Shown: piece by piece, positions 45,762 to 55,824 of the stretch
Position numbering within the stretch: the stretch's first letter is position 1
Layout of the letters: each line of letters starts with the position of its first letter
DNA from: Polaribacter vadi
GTDB lineage: Bacteria > Bacteroidota > Bacteroidia > Flavobacteriales > Flavobacteriaceae
Assembly (NCBI RefSeq): GCF_018861005.1
Contig: NZ_JAHKQL010000015.1
Coordinates: 286,114 to 350,113 of the forward strand
Direction of reading: 5' to 3'
Length of the DNA stretch: 64,000 bases
Position numbers and translations under genes: made by a program
The notes under the pieces: model-generated
The model's database searches: none
Told to the model about the DNA's origin: nothing
What the model saw: the letters and a program-made list of their open reading frames with translations, nothing else

Positions 45762-46898
45762 TTATTGTTTGTATTTTAAAAAGAAGTCAACTGTTTTTTG
45801 AGTGATTACTTCTAGTGTTGGATCTATTTTGCCACCTGCTTTTCGCCAATTATGACCTGCATTTTTTACGATAAATAAACCTACAGTAGCATTTATTTCA
45901 TCTGCTTTCTTTTTTATGTGATAGGCATGCCCAACAGGTATTGTTGTGTCGTTATCTGCTGCCATTATAAATAAAGGAGGGCTATATTTTGTTAGATAAA
46001 AAATAGGACTCATTTCCTTATACATTTTATCTATTTTAGATTTATTCTTTTCTGTTTTTGTAATTCTTGAACTAAATCTATCTGGGTTTTTTGTTTTGTC
46101 TGTAGTTTCAAATAATTTTTTGATGGTAAAATCTGATGGACCATACCAGGAAATACCAGCAACAATTTTATAAGAATTTCCTTGAAGTTTTTTATCTCCT
46201 TTAAAGTTTTCTGGATTTGCCAATGTTATCATCTGAGCAATATGACCTCCTGCAGAATCACCAATAGGATATACTTTATTCATATCTAGAGCATATTCAT
46301 CACTATTTTTTGATAGAAAACGTAAAGCATCCATTGCATCAATTACACAATCACGCATCAATACCGTTTTTCTTCTAGTTAATCTATAATTTACAGATAC
46401 CACAGCAAAACCATGCTCCAAAAGTTTGTAAAAAGGTAATGCTACAGGATTTCTTACAATGTTTTCTTTACTACCATTAAACCAGCCTCCTCCATGTGTA
46501 TAAAAAACAACTGGAAATTTTTTGCCATTTAAAGCATTTTGTGATGGATAATAAATATCTAAATACAAATCTTCTGCCTCAGTAGTTTTGTATTTAATAT
46601 TTAAATTTTTCTTTCCATTGGTTTTTAAATGTGGAATTTCAAATTTTGAAAATTCTTCGAAATCTATCTTTTTATTTTTATTGGCATCAAACTTTCTTAA
46701 CTGTTTCCAAATCTGGAATATTTCTGTAACATCTAGTTCTCCATTAGAATTTCCATCTAGTTTTTGAAATTCTGTTTTGGGATCTACTTTTGTATAACTT
46801 ACTATTTCTTGCGCAACAGAAGTTGCAAGAAATAGTAAGTTTAAAACTAGTATTGTAAAAACTTGATAGATTTTTATATTAAAAAATATAATTTTCAT
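45762..46898 (-). CDS. EF-hand-containing alpha/beta-hydrolase esterase
   Basis: 378 aa, signal peptide ending TSVAQ (30). Residues 45-85 carry two EF-hand-like loops, LDGNSNGELDVTE and FDANKNKKIDFEE, implying calcium binding. The rest is an esterase of the hormone-sensitive-lipase type: THGGGWFNGS (oxyanion hole, 134-143), IGDSAGGHIA with nucleophile Ser 215, MAADNDTTIP with the acid Asp and VKNAGHNW with the His. A periplasmic carbohydrate de-esterase is likely from context; the natural ester is not known. It is the third recognisable esterase fold in the locus. Confidence 0.87.
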   Translation of the reverse strand: MKIIFFNIKIYQVFTILVLNLLFLATSVAQEIVSYTKVDPKTEFQKLDGNSNGELDVTEIFQIWKQLRKFDANKNKKIDFEEFSKFEIPHLKTNGKKNLNIKYKTTEAEDLYLDIYYPSQNALNGKKFPVVFYTHGGGWFNGSKENIVRNPVALPFYKLLEHGFAVVSVNYRLTRRKTVLMRDCVIDAMDALRFLSKNSDEYALDMNKVYPIGDSAGGHIAQMITLANPENFKGDKKLQGNSYKIVAGISWYGPSDFTIKKLFETTDKTKNPDRFSSRITKTEKNKSKIDKMYKEMSPIFYLTKYSPPLFIMAADNDTTIPVGHAYHIKKKADEINATVGLFIVKNAGHNWRKAGGKIDPTLEVITQKTVDFFLKYKQ

Positions 46899-46933
46899 TT
46901 TTTAACAATGGTATTTAGAGTTGTTTTTGAATG

Positions 46934-47311
46934 TTATTCTTGTTTCTTTTTTTTCTTTTTCTTTTTACATTTACTTCCAACTTCTTTAACAAAAGTCATC
47001 ACCTCTTTTTTAGACTTCCCTGTTAATTTAGCTAAATCACTAAAATATTTACGATTAACTCCTCTAGTTTTTCCTTTAACCTGATCTTTTGTAATTTCTC
47101 CTGCCTTAACGCCTTTTTTAATTGCAGCACGATCTTTTGAAGCTTGTACTAAAAGTTCATTTAATTCACTTTTTTTGTCCTCTGACAAATCAAATGTAGT
47201 TGTGGCTTCTGTTAAATAACAGTCGTTATTTGCAGGTTTCTTTTTTTTCTTTTGAGCTGTTGCTGATAATGTTAAACACATTACAAATACTATTGCTAAA
47301 ATTTTTTTCAT
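46934..47311 (-). CDS. Small exported Lys-rich protein, function unknown
   Basis: 125 aa. A signal peptide ends SATAQ (20), followed at once by KKKKKPANNDCYL. The middle (LSEDKKSELNELLVQASKDR, KKEVMTFVKEVGSKC) is helical and resembles small periplasmic stress-type proteins only in a general way. The C-terminus is KCKKKKKKKKQE. Two Cys residues flank the helical part and could pair. Strong positive charge in a sulfated-glycan locus suggests polyanion binding, but that is inference. It lies between the esterase and a sulfatase with gaps of about 36 bp. Confidence 0.75.
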   Translation of the reverse strand: MKKILAIVFVMCLTLSATAQKKKKKPANNDCYLTEATTTFDLSEDKKSELNELLVQASKDRAAIKKGVKAGEITKDQVKGKTRGVNRKYFSDLAKLTGKSKKEVMTFVKEVGSKCKKKKKKKKQE

Positions 47312-47348
47312 TTTTTACGTTTTTTAATTGCTATTATTTTTGTTATTA

Positions 47349-49157
47349 CTATTTGTTACTATTTTCTACATTCACATAAAATGCATTACTTAATGTTCCA
47401 TCTTCCATTTCAAACCAAGCTAATAACTCAGTTTTTCCTTTTTCTTTAACTTTAAATTCAAGATCTGCAGATTTAGCGGTATTATCTACATTTACAGAAA
47501 CAGCTTTATCGCCTATTTTTAGGAAAGCTTTTTTAAATTTCATTGCCTTTCCTTTAATACGAGGATCTGAAGTTGATGTTTCTTGTATTGCATCATTTAT
47601 TTCAGCGCCTAAAGCCACGCCACTTTCCATTGGCCAACGTCTTAGTTTAAATATATAATTACCTGGTTTTACAAAATTCACAAAGAATGGTGCTGGCTTC
47701 ATTGGTTTGCCTTCTCTTATTTTTCTTTGATTCCAAGGAGGGAAATAATCAATTGTTCTTGCATCATGACAAGTGATTACTTCTATTTCTTCTTCGCCTA
47801 AATCTATCGTAGAATATTTTGTTTCTGCAATAACACTATCCCACCAAGTATTGTAAAAAGTATTCATACTTGTTACTTTTTCTGGATACTGAGCTGCCAA
47901 GTTTTTTGTTTGTCCTGGATCTTTTGATAAATCATATAATTCATCACCATTTACCAGTCTCCAGTTTCCATCCATAACACAACTTTGTTTACCTTTTACA
48001 GGCCAAGAAATACGTTGTGTGTCTGTTACTAAGTAACGATCTGCAATTTCTGATTTTCCTAATAGGTAAGAATCAATATTTGTTCCGTCCATAACTTTAT
48101 CAGAAGTAAAATCAATACCTGCTAAAGAAGTTAAGGTGGGTAAAACGTCTACATGAGCAGTTAAATCTGATAATGATTTTCCTGCTTCTAATTTTCCATT
48201 TGGCCATCTAATAATAAAAGGAACTCTATGGCCACCTTCGTATTCGCTAGCTTTTGTACCACGCATTTTTGCATTGTAACCATAGATTTTTCCTTCTTTA
48301 TCTGTTTTATAACCATTAGATGTTCCATTATCTGTAGTAAAAATTACGATGGTATTATCTGCTATTTCTAGATCATCTAATTTCTTTAATAGTTTCGAAA
48401 AATTATCATCAATATTGGTAATCATTCCATAAAAACGTTTTTGAGTTTCTAATAAACCTTCTTCGTCTTTATATAAATCATAATATTCTTGAGGAACATT
48501 AAAAGGAGAATGAGGCGCATTCAAGCTTAAATAACATAAAAACTGATCGTCTTTTTTGCTTTCTATAAATTGAATGGCCTCATTAAACCAAACGTCTGTG
48601 CAATAGCCTTCTACTTTTTCTGGCACCCCATTTCTAAAATACGTATCATCAAAATAATCGTTGTTCCAGTAATCTGGAGTTTGCCCAACACCACCACCTC
48701 CGTGATAAAATGCGTTGTCAAATCCGCGATCTTCTGGTAAAAATGGATGATTATCACCTAAATGCCATTTACCAAACATACCTGTTTCGTAACCATTTTC
48801 TTTAAAAACATCTGCCATTGTTACTTCTTCTCTATTTAATAAAGAAGCGCCCATAATCGTATGCCAAACTCCATTTCTATTAGAATTTCTACCCGTTAAA
48901 ATTCCGGCACGCGTTGGCGCGCAAGTTGTACCTACGTGATAATTGGTTAAACTAACAGATTGGGCAGCAAACTTATCTATAGTAGGGGTTTTAATAATCT
49001 TGTTACCTGTATGCCCTAAATCTCCATAACCTTGATCGTCTGTAATTACAATAATTACGTTTGGTTTTTTAGTTACTGCTTCAGGTTTTTCTGTTTTACA
49101 AGAAACACCTAAAATTAGGGTGGCTACTAAAACTATACAGTTGTTAAATTTTATCAT
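47349..49157 (-). CDS. Sulfatase, S1 family, with C-terminal beta domain
   Basis: 602 aa lipoprotein (LGVSC, Cys 20). Motifs: VITDDQGYGDLGHTG (37-51), GTTCAPTRAGILTGR with formylglycine Cys near 79, GKWHLGDNHPFLPEDRGF and TTDNGTSNG. It carries the subgroup C-terminal domain (PGNYIFKLRRWPMESG to NAFYVNVENSNK) also seen at 13845 and 18945. It follows SusD by 150 bp; that gap shows no terminator or operator, so the gene may be read through from SusCD at lower level. Confidence 0.93.
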   Translation of the reverse strand: MIKFNNCIVLVATLILGVSCKTEKPEAVTKKPNVIIVITDDQGYGDLGHTGNKIIKTPTIDKFAAQSVSLTNYHVGTTCAPTRAGILTGRNSNRNGVWHTIMGASLLNREEVTMADVFKENGYETGMFGKWHLGDNHPFLPEDRGFDNAFYHGGGGVGQTPDYWNNDYFDDTYFRNGVPEKVEGYCTDVWFNEAIQFIESKKDDQFLCYLSLNAPHSPFNVPQEYYDLYKDEEGLLETQKRFYGMITNIDDNFSKLLKKLDDLEIADNTIVIFTTDNGTSNGYKTDKEGKIYGYNAKMRGTKASEYEGGHRVPFIIRWPNGKLEAGKSLSDLTAHVDVLPTLTSLAGIDFTSDKVMDGTNIDSYLLGKSEIADRYLVTDTQRISWPVKGKQSCVMDGNWRLVNGDELYDLSKDPGQTKNLAAQYPEKVTSMNTFYNTWWDSVIAETKYSTIDLGEEEIEVITCHDARTIDYFPPWNQRKIREGKPMKPAPFFVNFVKPGNYIFKLRRWPMESGVALGAEINDAIQETSTSDPRIKGKAMKFKKAFLKIGDKAVSVNVDNTAKSADLEFKVKEKGKTELLAWFEMEDGTLSNAFYVNVENSNK

Positions 49158-49307
49158 TTATTTTATTTTTTATCAGTATTTCAACTTTCTAATAGTGGTT
49201 TAATTCTTGTTTTTGGGTTTATTTACAACAACATTCCGATGCATAAAATGATCAATTTTAATCAGGGACGTTACTTTGTAAAATATTCAACCACCATACA
49301 ACTAAAT

Positions 49308-50849
49308 TTACTCCCATAAAGGATTTTGAACTAGTGCACCACCCACAGCTTGACTTTGTAAAATGTCATCTATTGGCACAGGATATTGTGTATATCTATT
49401 AGCTGGAGCATTTGCAATAATATCTGCTTCAGCCTGCGCACGTGCAATTAATTCTGCTGTAGCACCTGCAGCTGTTTCTGCTGCTGGTAACCCTTTTACA
49501 GTATCATCTAAAATTCCCCAGCGAATTAAATCTCTTTTTCTGCCCCAATAACCTTCTCCTACTAATTCCCATGCACGTTCATTTCTAATATCTTGAATTG
49601 TTATTGAATTATAGTCTGGTAAAGCAGTTCTACCTCTTACTTGATTAATTGCATCAAGTGCAACTTGACTTGTACCTCCATTTATCATAAAATCTGCCTC
49701 TGCAAGCAATAAATAAGCGTCTGCCAATAAAAATATACGAGCTGGTGCACTTGAGTTGTTTCTAGCTTCTTCTTCTAAAAACAATGGGTCGCTGGTTGGC
49801 ACAGGTCCTCTCATTAACTTTGGCACATGGATATAAGCAAAATCGATTGTAGTTCCATTAGAAGCTAGTGTATGACTACTCCACACATTATATTGCTTTC
49901 TTTCATCATTATCATCATAAGAATCTGCAAAACTCTTTCTTAAACTAAAAGCAGCTGAACCATTTGTAATACCAACTTCGTTAAACGCTGCTCTTGCTGT
50001 TCTATCTGCAGCTAAGTTTGGTCTTGCTGTTGTATTATTAGTAGACAATACATTTGTTAGGTATTGTTTACCAAAAATAATTTCTGAATGAACTTCATTT
50101 CCTTCCCTGTACTTGTCTGCATAATCATTATTCATTTGATGTGGAGAATTAGCAGTTACTTCAAGCAATTCTGTACGTGCTTCAGCCCATTGTTTTAACC
50201 AAATATGTGCATGAGCTTTTAACATACGTGCAGCCCAAACTGTTGGTCTACCATCATTATTACCCCAAGTGTCTGTAGATAAAGTACCAGATTTAATAGC
50301 ATTATCTAAATCTGTAATCATGTCTTGAAGAATTAGAGTACCATCCGTTTGCCCAATTAATGAAAGTTCTTCAAGATTAGTTAATTCATCTCTCCAGTAA
50401 GGAACATCTCCATAAGTGGTAACAAGATTTACATATTGAAATGCTCTAAAAAAAAGTGCTTGTGCAGTTACATTTCCTTTAACAGCATCTGACAAAGGAG
50501 ATTTTTCTATACTTGACAAGACTAAATTAGCATCTTTAATATTTGTATACTGGGTAAGCCATTTTAATCTATTATCAGTAACATCAAAATCGTAAGCACC
50601 AAAACGATGTGCAGCTGCTAGCGTTATTCTACCAGAAACAACTAGATCTGTTCCTAAAGAAAAAAGAAATCCTGCACTAGCTACACCTTCATTTAGCTTG
50701 TTTAAGGCTAAGGTTGCTTCAGCTTCATTCTGAAAGAATGTTTCAGGAGTTAATAAACCTTTTGGGTCTTCATCCAAAAAATCATTACAACTAGTAAATA
50801 TGCCCAAAAAGGCAATTATTAAAACTTTGATTATTTTTATATTTTTCAT
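49308..50849 (-). CDS. susD: SusD/RagB-family glycan-binding lipoprotein
   Basis: 513 aa lipoprotein (IFTSC, Cys 21). It starts with the family pattern DFLDEDPKGLLTPETFF; ARMLKAHAHIWLKQWAEARTELL gives the TPR-like helices, and IRNERAWELVGEGYWGRKRDLIRW the C-terminal family motif. It forms the lid of the SusCD transporter, capturing oligosaccharide on the cell surface. It lies 29 bp after SusC. It is the only SusD in the window although there are two TonB-dependent receptors. The symbol denotes the family, not a proven orthologue. Confidence 0.95.
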   Translation of the reverse strand: MKNIKIIKVLIIAFLGIFTSCNDFLDEDPKGLLTPETFFQNEAEATLALNKLNEGVASAGFLFSLGTDLVVSGRITLAAAHRFGAYDFDVTDNRLKWLTQYTNIKDANLVLSSIEKSPLSDAVKGNVTAQALFFRAFQYVNLVTTYGDVPYWRDELTNLEELSLIGQTDGTLILQDMITDLDNAIKSGTLSTDTWGNNDGRPTVWAARMLKAHAHIWLKQWAEARTELLEVTANSPHQMNNDYADKYREGNEVHSEIIFGKQYLTNVLSTNNTTARPNLAADRTARAAFNEVGITNGSAAFSLRKSFADSYDDNDERKQYNVWSSHTLASNGTTIDFAYIHVPKLMRGPVPTSDPLFLEEEARNNSSAPARIFLLADAYLLLAEADFMINGGTSQVALDAINQVRGRTALPDYNSITIQDIRNERAWELVGEGYWGRKRDLIRWGILDDTVKGLPAAETAAGATAELIARAQAEADIIANAPANRYTQYPVPIDDILQSQAVGGALVQNPLWE

Positions 50850-50878
50850 TTTAAGTGTTTTAGTGATTATAATTTGTA

Positions 50879-53851
50879 TTAGAAACTAACATTAAGTCCT
50901 AAAAGTACAGACCTGTTTTGTGGATAGGCTATCGCATCAAAGCCTCTTTCTAGTTGACCAGCGTTTCCTGAGCTTACATCAGGATCAAAACCTATATAAT
51001 CATTAGATTTTAATATGAAAAGGTTATTTCCTGTAGCATAAATTCTAAGTTTATCTAAACCTTTAATTAAATCAGAAGGTAAATTATAACCTAATTGCAA
51101 AGTACTTAATCTTAAATAACTGGCATCTTGAACATACAAACTACTTGAAAGATCATAATTTTGACTTCCAAAGGCTGGATATAGTGCATTTTCTGTATTA
51201 TTAACAGAATACATATTATTACGGATTGATGCAAAACTGTTCACCGTAATTTCATTTACTCTAAAAAACTCTTCACTATAACCGTCATTACCAACACTAA
51301 AAGCAAAGAATGCTGCTAAATCGAAATTTTTATATCTAAAGTTAGTTTGAAGTCCTCCAAAAAAATCAGGGTTTGCATTTCCTATTATTTGATCATCATA
51401 TTCTGGTTCATAAATACCATCAGGAACTCCATCAGGACCATTAATATCTTCGAAAATAGCATCACCTGTATCAGGATCAATGCCTAAATAATTAGCTCCC
51501 CAAAATATCCCAACAGGTTGACCAACTATTAACCTACTACTTTCATCATTTGCAGGAGCTCCTAATCTATTTCCAGCTAGAAATTCACTTTGTCCAAGAT
51601 CTAATACTTTATTTTTAAAAGTAGAAATATTTAGAGTAGCATCCCATTGAAAGTTTTCTGTTTCAATTATTTTTCCACTTAAAGTTACATCAACACCCTT
51701 GTTTTCAACAGCACCAACATTGGTTAATAAGGTTGCCTCTCCAGTAAATTCTGGTACTTTTTCTGCTAATAATAAATCTTTTGTTTTTTTGTAATAAACA
51801 TCTACTTCTGCAGTAAGTCTTCTATTAAATAAAGAAATTTCTAAACCTGCATCAAATTGATCTGTAATTTCCCATCCTAAATCTGGCTTTGCAATTTGGC
51901 CTTGAGTTACACCAGGAACTGTTGCTCCGTTTACAAGAATCGTTGAACCATCTATTCCATAATTTGCAATGGTAACAAAAGCAGCTACTCCAGAATTTCC
52001 TGTTCTACCATAATTTACTCTTAACTTAAGATCATCTATAGCCTCTACATCTTGCATAAAAGATTCTTCTTTTACTTTCCAAGCAAAAGATGCTGATGGA
52101 AAGTTTGTATACTTTTCATTGATTCCTAAACTTGATTTACCATCTCTTCTAAGAGATGCATTAAAGATATATTTATCTTTATATATGTAATTAATTCTAC
52201 CAAATACACCTAAGTTATGTACCTCTCCATAACCAGAAGAAATTGAAACACCCTCAGATGATGCTAACTGAATGGCATTTACACCTACACCATCACTTGG
52301 TATATCGTTTGCTGTTATATTAACATTTTCACTATTTGCTGTTTGAAACGAAGCACCTGCTAAAATATTAATAGAATGGTCTCCAAATGTTTCAGTAAAG
52401 TTTAATGTATTTTCATTTAAAAATTCTTCGTTATTAGATCTTGTAATCCTTGCTTGAGCCAATCTATTAGCATTCATGATGAAACTAGGATTGGTTGAAG
52501 GTGTAAAACGATGACGTTTGTTATTCACAAAGTCTCCTCCAAATGTAGATTTCCATATTAATTTGTTATCAAAGAAGTTACCTTGAACATAAGTATTGAT
52601 AAAAATTTTATCTAAAGTAGTAGTATCTTCATCTAATAAAGCATCTGCTAACAAGTGTCCTGTTTGGCTTCCTAACAAAGGATTATCACCAATAAAATAG
52701 TTGCCTTCATCATCATAAATAGGTTTAGAAGGATCTTCTCTAATTAATTGTGTAAAACCAACAGTATTATTTTCTCTAACAGTTCTAGAAAGAGACAAAT
52801 TAATACCTGCTTTAAACTTTTGCGATAATTTAAAATCTACATTAGATCGTAAACTAAACCTATCAAAACCAGATCCTTTTACAATACCTTCTTGAGTTAA
52901 AATGCCTCCTGAAACATAGTATTTTACAAAATCACTACCACCACTTACGGATAGTTGGTAATCAGATAAAACAGCTGGTCTTGTTAGCTCTTTTTGCCAA
53001 TTTGTTGATGTTTCAGGTATATCTGTACTTAAATCAAAAGGTAAATTATTTTGATCTGGAGCAATATTATTCATCCATGTAGCAAATTCTATTGGTGATT
53101 GCACATTTAATTCATTAGGCAATGTTTGTATACCTGAAGAAATACTTAAGTTTACTACAGGTTTACCCAATTTACCTTTCTTAGTTGTAATAAGGATTAC
53201 ACCATTTGTACCTCTAGCACCATAAATTGCAGTTTGAGATGCGTCTTTTAATATTTGCATAGATTCTATATCATTAGGGTTTATTGATGATATATTATCT
53301 GCGCCAACAAAGCCATCTACTACATATAAAGGATTATTACCTCCTGTAATTGAGTTTCCTCCACGAATTACAATTACTGGAGCACTACCAGGAGCTCCAC
53401 TAGAAGAAGTAACTTGAACACCTGCTGCTCTTCCTTGAAGTCCATTATCTAAATTTGCAGTTGGTGCTAAATACGCTTTTTCTGCATCTACTGTAGATAC
53501 AGAACCTACCAAGTTTTTCTTCTTAACAGAACCATAACCTATAATTACTATTTCATCTAAACTTGCAGCATCTTCTTCTAACTGAATGCTTAGTTTAGTT
53601 TGGTTGCTAACGCGAATTTCTTTTTTTGCATAGCCTATGTATGAAATTTCTAATACAGAATTTTCATTTGCAACTTTAATAGAAAAATTTCCATCAAAAT
53701 CTGATTGTACACCATTTGATGTACCTTTTTCAAGTATGCTTGCTCCTGGGAGTGGGTTACCTGTATTATCTGTTACATTACCCGTAATTGTTTTTTGAGA
53801 AAAAACAGCTAAAGATAAAGTAGCCATAAATGCAAATAAAAGTTTTTTCAT
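50879..53851 (-). CDS. susC: SusC-family TonB-dependent transporter
   Basis: 990 aa. Signal peptide ends LAVFSQ (19), then a CarboxypepD_reg-like domain (KTITGNVTDNTGNPLPGASI, 20-100). The SusC plug signatures GYGSVKKKNLVGSVSTVD, LQGRAAGVQVTSSSGAPGS, VIRGGNSITGGNNPLYVVDG and TAIYGARGTNGVILITT follow, then the outer-membrane barrel to the C-terminal SVLLGLNVSF. With SusD it imports oligosaccharides using TonB energy. The GH29 gene at 53914 precedes it in the same unit, and the operator-promoter lies before that gene. Full length for the family. Confidence 0.96.
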   Translation of the reverse strand: MKKLLFAFMATLSLAVFSQKTITGNVTDNTGNPLPGASILEKGTSNGVQSDFDGNFSIKVANENSVLEISYIGYAKKEIRVSNQTKLSIQLEEDAASLDEIVIIGYGSVKKKNLVGSVSTVDAEKAYLAPTANLDNGLQGRAAGVQVTSSSGAPGSAPVIVIRGGNSITGGNNPLYVVDGFVGADNISSINPNDIESMQILKDASQTAIYGARGTNGVILITTKKGKLGKPVVNLSISSGIQTLPNELNVQSPIEFATWMNNIAPDQNNLPFDLSTDIPETSTNWQKELTRPAVLSDYQLSVSGGSDFVKYYVSGGILTQEGIVKGSGFDRFSLRSNVDFKLSQKFKAGINLSLSRTVRENNTVGFTQLIREDPSKPIYDDEGNYFIGDNPLLGSQTGHLLADALLDEDTTTLDKIFINTYVQGNFFDNKLIWKSTFGGDFVNNKRHRFTPSTNPSFIMNANRLAQARITRSNNEEFLNENTLNFTETFGDHSINILAGASFQTANSENVNITANDIPSDGVGVNAIQLASSEGVSISSGYGEVHNLGVFGRINYIYKDKYIFNASLRRDGKSSLGINEKYTNFPSASFAWKVKEESFMQDVEAIDDLKLRVNYGRTGNSGVAAFVTIANYGIDGSTILVNGATVPGVTQGQIAKPDLGWEITDQFDAGLEISLFNRRLTAEVDVYYKKTKDLLLAEKVPEFTGEATLLTNVGAVENKGVDVTLSGKIIETENFQWDATLNISTFKNKVLDLGQSEFLAGNRLGAPANDESSRLIVGQPVGIFWGANYLGIDPDTGDAIFEDINGPDGVPDGIYEPEYDDQIIGNANPDFFGGLQTNFRYKNFDLAAFFAFSVGNDGYSEEFFRVNEITVNSFASIRNNMYSVNNTENALYPAFGSQNYDLSSSLYVQDASYLRLSTLQLGYNLPSDLIKGLDKLRIYATGNNLFILKSNDYIGFDPDVSSGNAGQLERGFDAIAYPQNRSVLLGLNVSF

Positions 53852-53913
53852 AATTTAATTATTGTTGATTGTTAATTATTGATTTAAATACTACTTACTG
53901 TGATTGTTTTACG

Positions 53914-55716
53914 TTAATTTATTGGTTTTATAATTATTGATTTTAAGCTTGATGTATCAGGATCTCCTTCCACCAAAGAAACTGACACAGTATGTTTTCC
54001 TGTAGTTTTAAATTCTAGTATACCCATTGAATAGGCATTATATTTTTCTGTTGCTGCTTGTTGGTTTTGCACTACAACACCTTCATCTGTAGTTGTTTTC
54101 CAAACTAATCTACCTTCGCCTTTATAATTTAAGTCTAAATAATAATACCCTGATTCTAGTACATTTACAGTAAAAGAGGCTGTACTACTTTTACCCCAAT
54201 TACTTACTTGATTTACTTTTTTCCACTCCCCAAATTTTTCCATCCATCTAATGTGTTTTTTGGTTGCATTATTTACTTCTGCAAACTCTACTAAACACTC
54301 GGTTTCTATATTTGGATAAATGCCCAAAGCTTTTTCAACTTTTAAATCTTTTGCATTATCTTTTAAAACAACTTCAATGACAGAAACAGGATTATCTGGA
54401 ATTTTATAAGGAACATCAAAAACGAACCAACCTTTTTTCTTGGTAAATTTTAAATTTTCAGTTTTATCTGTGCCTAAAATTTTTGCTGATATAATTTCGT
54501 TTTCTAAACCTGGTAGGTATAATTTACCATCTTGTGGCCAGTTAAATACAGATAAAAACATTGATTTATCTCTGGTAGTAACATCTCCCCAAGGAAATGC
54601 ATGCCCCCAAGGTGAACTTCCTGCACCATAAACAACCTGAGGATATTTCTTGATCCATTTACCAGCTTCTTCTAAAAATTGTACTCCAATTTTTGGCACT
54701 GCTCCTGAAGCATTAGGTCCTATGTTAAACAAATACGTCCCTCCACGTCCAACAGTAGAAATTAATCTATGTAATATTTCTCTAGGACTTTTAAAATTAT
54801 TATCATACCAAGCATAAGACCAAGAATCGTTATTGGTATCGCAACTTTCCCATAAAACATCTAAATTTTTTGCGGGCACTTCCATATCACCATGAGTTAA
54901 ATAATCTCCTAAACCATAGCCTACTCTGCTAGACATCATAGCATTTGGTTGTAATTCTCTTACCATTTCTGCTAATTCTACTACATATTCTTTTTTCATT
55001 CCACCTGGTGTATCGAACCAAACGAAATCGATTTCCCCATAGTTTGTGCAAATTTCTTTTACTTGAGGTTTACACTTCTTATAAAAATATTCTTTAAAAG
55101 AAGCTTCAGAACCATCATCATAGGTTTGTGGACCATTGGTTCCTCCTGGTGCTGTCCAATCTTGGTTATGAGAGTAGTAAAAACCAAAACCAAGACCTAA
55201 ATCATGACAAGCTTTAGATAACTCTTTCATTGGATCTCTAGCAAATGGCGTAGCATCAACAATATTAAAATCACTTACTTTAGAATCGAACATTGCAAAA
55301 CCTTCATGATGTTTACTGGTGATGATGATATATTTCATACCAGCATCTTTTGCCAATTGCGCAATTGCTTTGGCATCGAAATTAGTTGGATTAAAATCTT
55401 TTGCAACCTCCATATATTCTTTTGGAGGAATATTTGCAACTCTTGGATTCATTAACCACTCACCAATTCCATAGTAGGTTTTACCTTTCCATTTTCCTCC
55501 TAAATTTGAGAATAACCCCCAATGAATAAACATTCCAAAATTACTTTCATCAAAAAATTTTCCTCTACCTTCTCTTATATTTCCATCAACAACAGAAGTT
55601 TCTCCCCACATTTTATCCATACTTTCTTGCTTTTCTTTACCATCTTGTAAGAATACACTTTGAGTAAAAAAGAGGAAAATGAATAGAAAATGTAAATGAT
55701 GATTTTTATTGAGCAT
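53914..55716 (-). CDS. GH29 alpha-L-fucosidase with extra C-terminal domain
   Basis: 600 aa, signal peptide near 8-24 (FLFIFLFFTQSVFLQ). Barrel motifs: [12 protein letters not shown] (59-70), KHHEGFAMFDS (135-145; Glu in place of the common Asp), YYSHNQDW (180-187) and VWFDTPGGM with predicted nucleophile Asp 235. Beta-sandwich from about 370 and a second C-terminal beta domain (KKHIRWMEKFGEWKK, ESGYYYLDLNYKGEG, GKHTVSVSLVEGDP) like that of the GH29 at 17107. It is the first gene of the SusCD unit and has a strong operator-promoter 40-108 bp upstream, so it should be among the most strongly induced genes. Confidence 0.93.
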   Translation of the reverse strand: MLNKNHHLHFLFIFLFFTQSVFLQDGKEKQESMDKMWGETSVVDGNIREGRGKFFDESNFGMFIHWGLFSNLGGKWKGKTYYGIGEWLMNPRVANIPPKEYMEVAKDFNPTNFDAKAIAQLAKDAGMKYIIITSKHHEGFAMFDSKVSDFNIVDATPFARDPMKELSKACHDLGLGFGFYYSHNQDWTAPGGTNGPQTYDDGSEASFKEYFYKKCKPQVKEICTNYGEIDFVWFDTPGGMKKEYVVELAEMVRELQPNAMMSSRVGYGLGDYLTHGDMEVPAKNLDVLWESCDTNNDSWSYAWYDNNFKSPREILHRLISTVGRGGTYLFNIGPNASGAVPKIGVQFLEEAGKWIKKYPQVVYGAGSSPWGHAFPWGDVTTRDKSMFLSVFNWPQDGKLYLPGLENEIISAKILGTDKTENLKFTKKKGWFVFDVPYKIPDNPVSVIEVVLKDNAKDLKVEKALGIYPNIETECLVEFAEVNNATKKHIRWMEKFGEWKKVNQVSNWGKSSTASFTVNVLESGYYYLDLNYKGEGRLVWKTTTDEGVVVQNQQAATEKYNAYSMGILEFKTTGKHTVSVSLVEGDPDTSSLKSIIIKPIN

Positions 55717-55755
55717 ATTTTTAAATATTTATGGTGCTTTAATAATTTGTTAAAT

Positions 55756-55824
55756 CAAAATTAAGTAAGAACCATTTTTTACCATTGCTTATTTAACCCA
55801 TATGTTTGCTTAATTCTACTTTTT
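55756..55824 (-). promoter_or_regulatory. HTCS-type operator and promoter of GH29-SusCD operon
   Basis: Plus-strand order: CAAAATTA at 55756-55763 (minus-strand TAATTTTG, a TAnnTTTG -7 box), TTGCT at 55785 and 55806 (21 bp apart), CCAT 13 bp after the first TTGCT, CTACTTTTT at 55816-55824. All offsets equal those of the copies at 30943 and 59161. The -7 box lies 40 bp before the ATG at 55716. Confidence 0.77.
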
